21,199 bases of DNA, from contig NZ_CASEGO010000043.1 in assembly GCF_949287625.1 (NCBI RefSeq), forward strand, positions 1 through 21,199, read 5' to 3'. Made by a program: the position numbers and the translations under genes. Positions 8,130 through 15,450 of the stretch are shown piece by piece. This DNA comes from an uncultured Brachyspira sp. (GTDB lineage: Bacteria; Spirochaetota; Brachyspiria; Brachyspirales; Brachyspiraceae). Below the pieces are notes generated by a model. It did no database searches, was not told the DNA's origin, and was given only the letters and a program-made list of their open reading frames with translations. Each line of letters begins with the position of its first letter. Position 1 is the first letter of the stretch.

Positions 8130-8990
8130 ATGGAACTTTGGTATACAGAAAATCATACTGAGGAATCAAAATTTTCAATTAAAGTAGAAAAACAATTATA
8201 TTCAGCACAGACTAATTTTCAAAGAATAGATGTATTTGAATCAAAAGAATTCGGTAAGTTCTTTACACTAGACGGACTTATTATGGTAACAGAAAAAGAT
8301 GAGTTTATTTATCATGACATGATAGTACATATTCCAATGGCAAGTAATAGCAATATAAAAAATGTACTTGTAATAGGAGGCGGAGACGGAGGCACTGTAA
8401 GAGAATTAACACGCTACAAAACTATAGAAAAAATTGATATGGTAGAAATAGATGAACAAGTTGTAGAAACATGCAAAAAATATTTTCCATCAACAACATC
8501 TGGATTAAGCGATAAAAGAGTAAGTTTATATTTTCAAGACGGATTAAAGTTTGTAAGAGATGCTAAAGAAGGCGAATATGATTTAATAATAGTAGATTCC
8601 ACAGATCCATTCGGACCTGGTGAAGGACTATTTACAAGAGAGTTTTACGGAAATTGTCATAAGGCATTAAGTAAAGACGGCATACTCGTAAATCAGCATG
8701 AATGTCCTTATTACAGCGATTATGCCTACAATATGCAAAGAGCTCACAGAAATATATACGAGACATTTAATATAGCTAAAGTGTATCAGGCTCATATACC
8801 AACCTACCCTAGCGGACATTGGCTTTTCGGATTTGCCTCAAAAACTATAGATCCTATAAAAGACCTCAAAGAAGAAGAGTGGCTTAAACATAATTTGGAC
8901 ACAAAATATTATAATCTTGATATACATAAAGGCTGTTTTGCTTTGCCTACTTATGTAAAAAAATTATTGGAGCAGTCTCATCATGAATAA
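8130..8990 (+). CDS. speE: Spermidine synthase SpeE
   Basis: 286 aa, the normal length. It transfers the aminopropyl group from decarboxylated SAM to putrescine. The Rossmann motif VLVIGGGDGGTVREL lies at about residues 74-88, the acidic residue binding the ribose follows in MVEIDEQVV, and the catalytic loop IIVDSTDPFGPGEGLF at about 153-168 carries the Asp pair typical of putrescine aminopropyltransferases. The N-terminal beta domain opens with ELWYTENHTEESKFSIKV, as in standard SpeE. GGAGG within the last codons of the upstream gene serves as ribosome binding site, and only one base separates the two genes, so translation is coupled. Confidence 0.95.
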   Translation: MELWYTENHTEESKFSIKVEKQLYSAQTNFQRIDVFESKEFGKFFTLDGLIMVTEKDEFIYHDMIVHIPMASNSNIKNVLVIGGGDGGTVRELTRYKTIEKIDMVEIDEQVVETCKKYFPSTTSGLSDKRVSLYFQDGLKFVRDAKEGEYDLIIVDSTDPFGPGEGLFTREFYGNCHKALSKDGILVNQHECPYYSDYAYNMQRAHRNIYETFNIAKVYQAHIPTYPSGHWLFGFASKTIDPIKDLKEEEWLKHNLDTKYYNLDIHKGCFALPTYVKKLLEQSHHE

Positions 8991-9825
8991 TCAGCCTAAT
9001 ATATTTATGGCATTGGATTCTAGTTTTGAAGAAAGTGATATAGTGGTATTCGGTGCTCCTTATGACGGAACTGTCAGCTACAGACCTGGTACAAGATTTG
9101 CACCTCAATCTATAAGACAAGAATCTTTCGGTATAGAAACTTATTCACCGTATCAGGAAAAAGATTTGGAAGACTTGAAAGTTTTTGATTACGGAGATTT
9201 GGAGTTTCCTATGGGAAACAGAGAGAAAGCTCTTGACATCATATATCAAACTTCTAAAAAAATTGTAGAAAGCAGCAAAATACCTTTTATGATTGGCGGT
9301 GAGCATTTAGTAACCTTGCCTGCATTTAAGGCGGTATTTGAAAAATATAATGACATAATTTTAATACAATTTGATGCCCATGCAGATTTAAGAGAAGATT
9401 ATTTAGGAGAAGGTTTAAGTCATGCTTGTGTTATGCAGAGATGTTATCAGCTTATGAAAAGTAAAGAGCTGTATCAATTCGGCATAAGGTCTATGACTAA
9501 AGAAGAACATGAATTTGCTAAAAAACATACTATATTAGAAAAGTTTTCAGCAAATACTGTATTAGAGGCAAAAGAAAAAATAAAAGATAAACCAGTATAT
9601 ATTACAATAGACCTTGATGTATTAGATCCTTCAATATTTTCAGGTACTGGAACTCCAGAGGCAGGAGGTCTTACTTACAAGGAACTTCAGAAAGCTATAC
9701 TTGATATGAGAGGATTAAATATAGTAGGTGCTGATGTTAATGAACTTTCTCCAGATTATGACAGCAGCAAAGTATCAACTATAACTGCATGCAAGGTTAT
9801 AAGAGAAATGCTTATGATAATATGA
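8983..9825 (+). CDS. speB: Agmatinase SpeB (ureohydrolase family)
   Basis: 280 aa. It would hydrolyse agmatine to putrescine and urea. The binuclear manganese ligands of the ureohydrolases are all visible: H108 in GGEHLV, D131, H133 and D135 in QFDAHADLR, and D210 and D212 in ITIDLDVLDP. TGTPEAGGLTYKE and the later DVNELSPDYD are the usual downstream blocks. Arginase and formiminoglutamase share the fold, but PYDGTVSYRPGTRFAPQSIR near the N-terminus and the operon context with the decarboxylase favour agmatinase. It overlaps speE by eight bases and is the last gene before a strong terminator. Confidence 0.92.
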   Translation: MNNQPNIFMALDSSFEESDIVVFGAPYDGTVSYRPGTRFAPQSIRQESFGIETYSPYQEKDLEDLKVFDYGDLEFPMGNREKALDIIYQTSKKIVESSKIPFMIGGEHLVTLPAFKAVFEKYNDIILIQFDAHADLREDYLGEGLSHACVMQRCYQLMKSKELYQFGIRSMTKEEHEFAKKHTILEKFSANTVLEAKEKIKDKPVYITIDLDVLDPSIFSGTGTPEAGGLTYKELQKAILDMRGLNIVGADVNELSPDYDSSKVSTITACKVIREMLMII

Positions 9826-9835
9826 TTATAATAAT

Positions 9836-9873
9836 TGGGTATATTAATTAATGTTTAATATACCCATTTTATT
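9836..9873 (+). terminator. Intrinsic terminator at the end of the spe operon
   Basis: TGGGTATATTAA (9836-9847) and TTAATATACCCA (9855-9866) form a perfect 12-bp stem with a 7-base loop, followed by TTTTATT. It sits between convergent speB and ferritin 2 and may also stop minus-strand transcription less well. Confidence 0.85.
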
Positions 9874-9879
9874 AAATAT

Positions 9880-10395
9880 TTATGAATTATGTTCTTTAGA
9901 ATCTAAATTACCTACATACTTATCAAATGTATAAAGATTTCTTCCTTGCAAATCTCCTAAAATCTTTATTTTTTTGATAATATCATTAAATAATTCTTCC
10001 TCTTCTAATTGCTCTTCAACAAACCATTCTAAAAACTTTAATGTAACATAATCTTTGTTATCAATAGCTATGCCAACTAATTTATTAATACAGGAAGTAA
10101 TATACTCTTCATGCTTAACAACTTTTTCAAAAAGCTCTACTGCATTATTAAAACTGAACTCTGGAGCTTTCATCTCTCCCATTATAGCCTGTCCGCCAGC
10201 CTTATTTATAAACTCTCTAAACTTCTCCAAATGTGTATGCTCTTCAGCTGAGTGATTATATAAAAAAGCACTGCATCCTTTTAAACCTTCTTTTTCGCAC
10301 CAGCCAGCCATATTAAAATACAAATTAGCTGAATAATGCTCTAAATTTAAATGTTCATTTAGTAATTTTACTGTTTCTTCTTTTATTATTGACAT
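9880..10395 (-). CDS. ftnA: Ferritin (FtnA-type), copy 2
   Basis: 171 aa from the start at 10395, chosen because GGAG lies seven bases upstream and because the protein then begins MSII exactly like ferritin 1; the ATG at 10428 would fall within the leader near the predicted transcription start. Ferroxidase ligands E19, E52, H55, E96 and Q129 are all present, with E128 and E132 for the third iron site. Blocks shared with copy 1 include LYFNMA-WC, LKGCS-FLY, VVKHEEYITSCIN, KIKILGDL-GRNLYTFDK and VGNLD/IGNLD. Copies diverge most around the B-helix, HYREELEH versus HSAEEHTH, and at the C-terminus. It is a functional-looking cytoplasmic iron store, probably under separate control from copy 1. Confidence 0.93.
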   Translation of the reverse strand: MSIIKEETVKLLNEHLNLEHYSANLYFNMAGWCEKEGLKGCSAFLYNHSAEEHTHLEKFREFINKAGGQAIMGEMKAPEFSFNNAVELFEKVVKHEEYITSCINKLVGIAIDNKDYVTLKFLEWFVEEQLEEEELFNDIIKKIKILGDLQGRNLYTFDKYVGNLDSKEHNS

Positions 10396-10430
10396 ATAAA
10401 AACTCCATTTTTTAGATTTTACTAACATTA

Positions 10431-10469
10431 TGTTATAGTATTATAACATTTATTACAATACTATAACAA
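10431..10469 (-). promoter_or_regulatory. Ferritin-2 promoter with overlapping palindromic operators
   Basis: On the minus strand TTGTTA (10464-10469) and TATAAT (10440-10445) are spaced by 18 bases. The -10 lies inside an 18-base near-perfect palindrome, 10431-10448 (TGTTATAGT/ATTATAACA), and the outer arms TGTTATAGTATT (10431-10442) and AATACTATAACA (10457-10468) are perfect 12-base inverted repeats. The half-site resembles PerR boxes (TTATAAT...ATTATAA) but with one base fewer at the centre, so a Fur/PerR-family repressor is a guess. Confidence 0.6.
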
Positions 10470-10609
10470 TAAATAAAGCCATATTTTTTAGGATTTTTGT
10501 AAATATTATTATATAGATTAAAACATTTATAACAAATTTTTCATACAAATAGGTATTAAAAACTTGTTACAAATAAAGAATTATTTATTAGAATTACACT
10601 TTATAAAAA

Positions 10610-11413
10610 CTACTGTAATAATGTCAAAGCATTCTGAGGCATATTATTAGAATGAATAAGCATAGCCAAAGCCGATTGAGATTTTATAGAGCTTATTGTT
10701 TCATAAATAGAAGCCTCTGCTATATCCTTATCCATTTTTTTACTTCCATAAGAAACCATATTTTCATAATAAGTCATAAGTCCATGCGTATACTCATCAA
10801 ATCTGTTCTGATAGGCCCCTAAATCTGCTCTTTGTTTTATAACATATTTAATAGCCTCATCTATTACACCTATACTTTTATTTGCATTGCTTACAGAAGA
10901 AACAGAAATATAATCATTAAGTTCATTTTTTAATTTTAAAGAATTCGCTGTAATTGCAGCAATATAAACTCTTTTTCTTTGATACCTTCCAGCTCCTATA
11001 TGAATCCACATACTTGCTGAAGCATTGTCGGAGTTTGCAAATCTTCCTGTAAATATTTTTAAAGTATTAAATTGTGCCTGACTTGCTATTTTATCTATTT
11101 CATCTATCAAACCTGATACTTATGCCTGCATATATAATCTATCAGTATTACTGTATACACCATTTGAAGCTTTTATAGATAATTCTCTTATACGCTGAAG
11201 TATACTCATAGTTTCTTCTATATAGCCGTCAGCAGTTTGAATAAATGATATTCCGTCCTGAGTATTTTTTTCTGCACGCATTAAATATCTGGCCTGTACA
11301 AGCTGTCCTTTTTCGCTTGCAAATAATTTTGGAAATTTTTTTCTGCTGTCATTTGCATTAACTTTCAAAAACCTATTCGCTCTTATAGCATTCACATTAT
11401 TAGTTATTATCAT
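10610..11413 (-). pseudogene. flaB: Flagellin (FlaB-type), broken by an in-frame stop and an internal deletion
   Basis: Reading in one frame from 11413 gives 267 codons with a single TAA at 11120-11122 (codon 98). Before it: MIITNNVNAIRANRFLKVNA, then NTQDGISFIQTADGYIEETM and RIRELSIKASNGVYS; after it: IDEIDKIASQAQFNTLKIFTGRF, ASMWIHIGAG, KQRADLGAYQNR, and the ending NMPQNALTLLQ. These are FlaB core-filament blocks. The stop falls where relatives have Glu (Q-A/V-E-V-S), so one G-to-T change explains it. The conserved N-terminal motif SSGxRIxxAxDDAxGLA is missing between residues 31 and 33, and the C-terminal RDxDMAEE motif is degraded to MDKDIAEA. The family is usually about 285 aa. Ribosome binding site GGAG and promoter remain intact. 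Family comparison is from memory. Confidence 0.85.
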
Positions 11414-11453
11414 AAATTACTCCAATAACTATCCCCCACAACCCACAATAAAA

Positions 11454-11481
11454 ATTATAACGCATTAAAAATATTTTGCAA
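11454..11481 (-). promoter_or_regulatory. Promoter upstream of the flagellin relic
   Basis: Minus-strand TTGCAA (11476-11481) and TATAAT (11454-11459) with a 16-base spacer. The leader that follows contains a G-rich stretch (plus-strand CCCCC at about 11433-11437 and CCC at 11442-11444), unusual in this AT-rich DNA. The promoter looks sigma-70-like, not like a sigma-28 flagellar promoter. Confidence 0.6.
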
Positions 11482-11721
11482 ATTTTCATGCAATTATTCT
11501 ATTATAAAATTTAGAAAATAATTTATTTTGTATAAAATTACATAAAGTTATCATAATATAATTTATATTTCATAAAATCGGAATTCTTTATAATTGCTGT
11601 AATAATTATAAGTAATTATGAAAGGATAAATAAAAAAAATATACAATAATCAAAAATCATTATAAAAATATAAAACAAAACATACATAATTAACTCATAT
11701 AATATTTAACTACAATAAATA
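11482..11721. other. Intergenic stretch without a recognisable gene
   Basis: The gene-free stretch runs 11414-11721; beyond the flagellin promoter this part is very AT-rich. The only structure I see is TTATAATT (11588-11595) and AATTATAA (11604-11611), a perfect 8-base inverted repeat with no T-run after it on either strand. No open frame with a ribosome binding site. Confidence 0.5.
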
Positions 11722-14160
11722 CTAAAATAAATCAGTAATCCTAAAATCCAAAATTATAAATACCAAAAAAGTATAAACAAATCTACTGCTGATTTCTTTT
11801 TTATTTTCACTCTTTTTAAAATCAATAGTGATATCTACTGGTTCATCATATTCTATATCTGCATCGGCTTTCGCAGATATTGTAAAAATATCTCCGTCAT
11901 TTGCAGGAAATGTATATGTTATAGTATCATTATATCCCAATACATCATTTGTATACATATCATATCTTTTAGCAAATGCCTTAAAAGCTCCATAACTTGC
12001 TTCTATATTTTTTACCTTTTTAATTTCTTTTTTCAAATTCTTTTTGTCTAATTTTATAAGTGTTAATTGATTTATTGACTGTGCTAATTCATAATCCTCA
12101 AGCTGTTTTCTCCATTTATCTATAGTTTTATTATCCATTTCTACAGGAGTTGACAAAGCTATAAAATTATCAGAATTAATCTTTACTTTTTCTTCATCAC
12201 AATTTGAATAACTTCCATCATTTGAATATCTAAAAGTTGTTATAATTTTTTTATCTTTATCATACAGATTCCATATCAAAGAAGATGCAAATTTATTCAT
12301 TAAATAATTATCAATAAAAACTTCTTTAAATAAATCATAGCTGAATATATCCCCATCTATTAATATAATACTTAAAAGATCAGAATTATGATTAACAAAC
12401 TTTGGTATTTCTTTTCTTAATTCTTTGATTTCTTCTTTTAATTTTTCATCAAAATTTTTAGGTACTTTTTTTACTTCTTTATTATTTTTTATATCAAACA
12501 AAGTTAAACTATAATCATTATTAACAATTAATTTATAATCATCATTTAATATTTTTTCACCTTGAAAATTAAATCCGTAATTAGGTGTACATCTTAATCT
12601 AAACTCACTATAACCGATATTCATTTTTTCAAGTAATTCATTAATCATTTTCCCAGCTTCTTTGCGAACTCCGGCATTCTTTGTAGTTATATATATTTCA
12701 TATAATAAGCTCTGGGCATATCTGCTTTCTATATTGAATTTTATCATTATAAGGAAAACTTTTGAATCAATACCTAATAATATTAATTCAGATATCTCTT
12801 TTAAAGCTTCATCTCCTCCGTACATAGCATAAATAAAACCTGCAATCTCTGTGTTTTGATTTTCTAAATAAATTTCTCTAATGAACTTTAAAAATGATTC
12901 AAAGTCAAGCAAGTTAACTATATTATCAATTTTTTCTAATCTGTTAACCATTCTTTTTAAAGATAAATACTCTGAATATATATACTTTATCACTGTAATA
13001 TTTACTTCTCTTGATTTATCTTTTATTAGTACATGGCAATCTTTTATAAAGTCAAGTTTTTTATCTTCTTTTTTAGCATTATATTTTTTTTCAGCATACT
13101 TTTCTGCTTTTTCTATAGTTTTGAAATTATAATCTTTTGTAACAAATAAAAGCTCCTTAGAAAAATCACTTTCAATTCTTTTTCTTAATCTTACAATTCT
13201 TTTATTTTTATCTTTTGCAATAAGATTATATATTTCTTTGACATTAAATTTTGTTATAGTTATATAATCTTCTTTAGGATAAAATGCCTGCATATATACT
13301 TTAAGTCTTGTATGTAATTTATCTTCATCATCGCAAAAAGTACCAACTTCTTCTAAATTATCTAAATTCCAATTTTCTAAAGACTCATAATGATCAAACT
13401 TACACGCAAATCTAAATAGTCCAGCAGCGGTGATTAGTTTTTGTGTATCCCATTTATCAAGAGGCTGATTAAAACTTTGAGCCATATAAAACATCATATC
13501 CATATTTTCTACATTAGACACATTCCAACTATTTAAAGGCTGATCAAATTTCATACATGAGAAAAATGTCTTTTCCATATTTACAACATTAGAAGTGTCC
13601 CATTTATCAAAAGGCTGATTTAATTTTTCGCATTGCCTAAACAAAGAATCCATATTTGTAACATTAGAAACGTCCCAATCATTAAGATTCTGATTAAAAA
13701 CATCACAATATGCAAACATACTTGATAAATCTTTAACTTTAGAAGTATTCCATTTATTTAAAGGCTTATTAAAAACTTTTGCCTGCAAAAACATAAATGA
13801 CATATCGGAAACATTAGAAGTGTCCCACTTATCTAAAGGCTGATTAAAATTAGAACAATGAGCAAACATATTATTCATACTTTTAACTTTAGATACATTC
13901 CAATTACTTAAATCAGGATTAAAATCTATATTTGAATATCTTACCAACGCATTATAGCCCATATATGCAAACATCATATCCATATTTGTAACATTAGAAA
14001 CGTCCCAATCTTCTATGCCTTCAAAATCTTTTCTCTTACTTTCATAAAAAAGCTTACTCATATCTGTTATAAGACTTGTATCAATATAACAAAGTTTTAT
14101 ACCGTCAGTAAATACTAATTCCTTTAATTCTTTTTTTGTTTCAGGCTTGTATTTCCTCAT
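11722..14160 (-). CDS. DUF285 repeat / DUF4132 fusion protein, paralogue 1 (812 aa)
   Basis: Residues 1-44 (MRKYKPETKKELKELVF...TSLITDMSKLF) are a shared cap. Residues 45-254 are DUF285 units of 25 residues with the pattern FNQPLxxWDxSNVxxMxxMF: one unit lengthened by ten residues, then seven regular ones. A diverged unit and a helical middle region follow. From about residue 529, YKLIVNNDYSLTLFDIK, SLIWNLYD, TTFRYSNDGSYSNCDEE, ALSTPVEM and WRKQLEDYELAQSINQL match the DUF4132 (MolR-like) core; this assignment is from motif memory. The protein ends FVYTFLVFIILDFRITDLF, as do its paralogues. No signal peptide or lipobox is visible, so the common label BspA-like surface protein is not supported. 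AGGAG lies 7 bases before the start. Function unknown. Confidence 0.85.
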   Translation of the reverse strand: MRKYKPETKKELKELVFTDGIKLCYIDTSLITDMSKLFYESKRKDFEGIEDWDVSNVTNMDMMFAYMGYNALVRYSNIDFNPDLSNWNVSKVKSMNNMFAHCSNFNQPLDKWDTSNVSDMSFMFLQAKVFNKPLNKWNTSKVKDLSSMFAYCDVFNQNLNDWDVSNVTNMDSLFRQCEKLNQPFDKWDTSNVVNMEKTFFSCMKFDQPLNSWNVSNVENMDMMFYMAQSFNQPLDKWDTQKLITAAGLFRFACKFDHYESLENWNLDNLEEVGTFCDDEDKLHTRLKVYMQAFYPKEDYITITKFNVKEIYNLIAKDKNKRIVRLRKRIESDFSKELLFVTKDYNFKTIEKAEKYAEKKYNAKKEDKKLDFIKDCHVLIKDKSREVNITVIKYIYSEYLSLKRMVNRLEKIDNIVNLLDFESFLKFIREIYLENQNTEIAGFIYAMYGGDEALKEISELILLGIDSKVFLIMIKFNIESRYAQSLLYEIYITTKNAGVRKEAGKMINELLEKMNIGYSEFRLRCTPNYGFNFQGEKILNDDYKLIVNNDYSLTLFDIKNNKEVKKVPKNFDEKLKEEIKELRKEIPKFVNHNSDLLSIILIDGDIFSYDLFKEVFIDNYLMNKFASSLIWNLYDKDKKIITTFRYSNDGSYSNCDEEKVKINSDNFIALSTPVEMDNKTIDKWRKQLEDYELAQSINQLTLIKLDKKNLKKEIKKVKNIEASYGAFKAFAKRYDMYTNDVLGYNDTITYTFPANDGDIFTISAKADADIEYDEPVDITIDFKKSENKKEISSRFVYTFLVFIILDFRITDLF
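13399..14028 (-). repeat. DUF285-coding 75-bp tandem repeats, paralogue 1
   Basis: One 105-bp unit followed by seven 75-bp units encoding FNQPL-WD-SNV-M-MF modules. Units alternate imperfectly between a W-D type and a W-N type. Diverged at DNA level but recognisable by the recurring plus-strand word aaaggctgatt. Confidence 0.85.
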
Positions 14161-14202
14161 AAATTTACTCCTACGTAGTAATTTACATAACTTTAATATA
14201 GT

Positions 14203-14215
14203 TAGTATAATATAT
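14203..14215 (-). promoter_or_regulatory. Conserved 13-base upstream box, paralogue 1
   Basis: Minus-strand ATATATTATACTA lies 43 bases from the start codon. The identical 13-mer stands at the same distance before paralogue 3 (20536-20548). It contains -10-like hexamers (TATTAT, TATACT), so it may be the promoter core, but no matching -35 is clear. Confidence 0.45.
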
Positions 14216-14363
14216 GTTATATAATTTTTCTACACTAGAGAATAATTTTATTTATAATACTATTTTATAAAATAGCTGCTTAAATAATTAGTACAAAATT
14301 CTAAATGTTATATTTTTAGATACAAAAAATTAATCATAGTTTTTCATGCATATAAAAAATAAA

Positions 14364-14412
14364 TATGCTATAGTTATTTCTTATACAAAATATAAAAAAT
14401 AACTATAGCATA
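14364..14412 (-). terminator. Terminator after the Rpn-family gene
   Basis: TATGCTATAGTTATTT (14364-14379) and AAATAACTATAGCATA (14397-14412) form a perfect 16-bp stem with a 17-base loop. On the minus strand the stem is followed by TTTATTTTTTATA, so it would end transcription from the nuclease gene before paralogue 1. Confidence 0.75.
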
Positions 14413-14439
14413 AAAATATCTCATTAAATAAATATAAGT

Positions 14440-15348
14440 TCACAACTTTTTTATTTCTTCTAAACTCAATCCTGTTAATTCACTAATAAGATTAATATCC
14501 ATGTTTTTCTTTTTCATATTTTTGGCTAATGAGTATTTTTCTTTTTCCATACCTTTTTCCATACCTTTTTCCATACCTTTCTCTATACCCTCTTTTATAC
14601 CTTCTTCCTTTCCTAATCTTCTTTCCTCATCAAGCATTATCTGATTACCATATAAATAAGCCTCTTTTTTCTCATATTCCATCATCATTAATCTGCTTTT
14701 TACAAAATTATTATATTTTTTTTGTACTTCTTCCATTATAGGTTTTTCTTTTACTATTTCGGACATAGATGCCTCCAAATTTTTGCTTGTAAATATTTTT
14801 AGCCAATAATTTAAATCTTTAGATAATACATTTTTCTTAAATTTTTTTAACTCTATTATATGTATCTGCAGATGATCCGTTAAAAGTTTTTTATTATTCA
14901 TCTCATAAAGCATATAACAGGAATGTATATTTTTTGTTTTATCTAAATTGAAATTGAGAAGATTAATACTTATTACAGGAGTAAGCTCATCATATCTTTC
15001 ACCATGCTTCAATAATTTACTGTAATTAGCTGCCCAATAATAAAGTATGCGTTCTGGAAATCTAGAATTACCTTGTAATTGTATCTCTATTATAACAACT
15101 GAACCATTTTGAGTAATACACTTAACATCAACGATCGTTTCTTTTAAATTTTTATTTTTTTTCAAGTTAAATGGAGTAAGTATTTCTACAGAACGAAAAG
15201 TCTTCATATTAGCATTAATCATTATAGAATTGATAAAATCTAAAAGTATAGACTCACTGCTGCCTTTATCAGTAAATAGGTAGCGTATAAAATAATCATT
15301 CAAAGGATTAAAATATTTTATTTGTTTAGTATTTGATTTCTTTTCCAT
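14440..15348 (-). CDS. Rpn family recombination-promoting nuclease / PD-(D/E)XK transposase-like protein
   Basis: 302 aa. The N-terminus FNPLNDYFIRYLFTDKGS matches the opening helix of the Rpn/PDDEXK_2 family. The nuclease core is visible as D74 in TIVDVKC and E88-x-Q90 in VVIIEIQLQ, the D...ExQ version of the PD-(D/E)XK motif, followed by RFPERILYYWAANYSKLL. Family members are divalent-metal endonucleases; E. coli RpnA promotes RecA-independent recombination. The C-terminal tail contains a GIEKGMEKGMEKGMEKEK stretch and a final helix LISELTGLSLEEIKKL, both common in this family. Annotated often as transposase, but no inverted-repeat ends or target duplication were found, so it is not called as a mobile element. 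It sits between paralogues 1 and 2 of the DUF285 family. Confidence 0.88.
   Translation of the reverse strand: MEKKSNTKQIKYFNPLNDYFIRYLFTDKGSSESILLDFINSIMINANMKTFRSVEILTPFNLKKNKNLKETIVDVKCITQNGSVVIIEIQLQGNSRFPERILYYWAANYSKLLKHGERYDELTPVISINLLNFNLDKTKNIHSCYMLYEMNNKKLLTDHLQIHIIELKKFKKNVLSKDLNYWLKIFTSKNLEASMSEIVKEKPIMEEVQKKYNNFVKSRLMMMEYEKKEAYLYGNQIMLDEERRLGKEEGIKEGIEKGMEKGMEKGMEKEKYSLAKNMKKKNMDINLISELTGLSLEEIKKL
14541..14600 (-). repeat. 12-bp tandem repeat within the Rpn-family gene
   Basis: Three exact copies of ctttttccatac (14541-14552, 14553-14564, 14565-14576) followed by two degenerate copies to 14600. Each encodes G-M/I-E-K on the minus strand. Because the unit is a multiple of three, copy-number changes keep the frame. 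Confidence 0.9.
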
Positions 15349-15354
15349 ATGTAA

Positions 15355-15383
15355 ATTATACTAAAAAATATTAAGTTTGTCAA
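15355..15383 (-). promoter_or_regulatory. Perfect consensus promoter of the Rpn-family gene
   Basis: Minus-strand TTGACA (15378-15383), a 17-base spacer and TATAAT (15355-15360): both hexamers and the spacing are ideal. The -10 ends six bases before the ATG, so the predicted transcription start falls on the start codon and the mRNA would be leaderless. Confidence 0.85.
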
Positions 15384-15450
15384 AACTAAATTATTTTTTA
15401 ATCTATACAAATAATTTTAATTCTATCTTATTTATTAGAATTTTACTTAA

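Noticed and set aside
11108..11122. Frameshift splitting the flagellin into two genes
   Set aside because: The two open segments are in the same frame (codons GCA TAA GTA TCA GGT TTG ATA GAT), so this is a nonsense codon. The TTG at 11110 has no good ribosome binding site and would start mid-domain.
12881..13132. Plus-strand open frame inside paralogue 1, and similar antisense frames at 1482-1721, 1778-1966, 2352-2660, 3157-3513, 4049-4252, 10055-10255 and 14529-14741
   Set aside because: Each lies opposite a well-supported gene, has no family motif and no convincing ribosome binding site; low-complexity hydrophobic translations are expected from AT-rich antisense.
14440..15348. Insertion sequence around the Rpn-family gene
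   Set aside because: Despite transposase-style naming for this family, no terminal inverted repeats or target-site duplication flank it; the 16-bp inverted repeat at 14364-14412 has terminator form.
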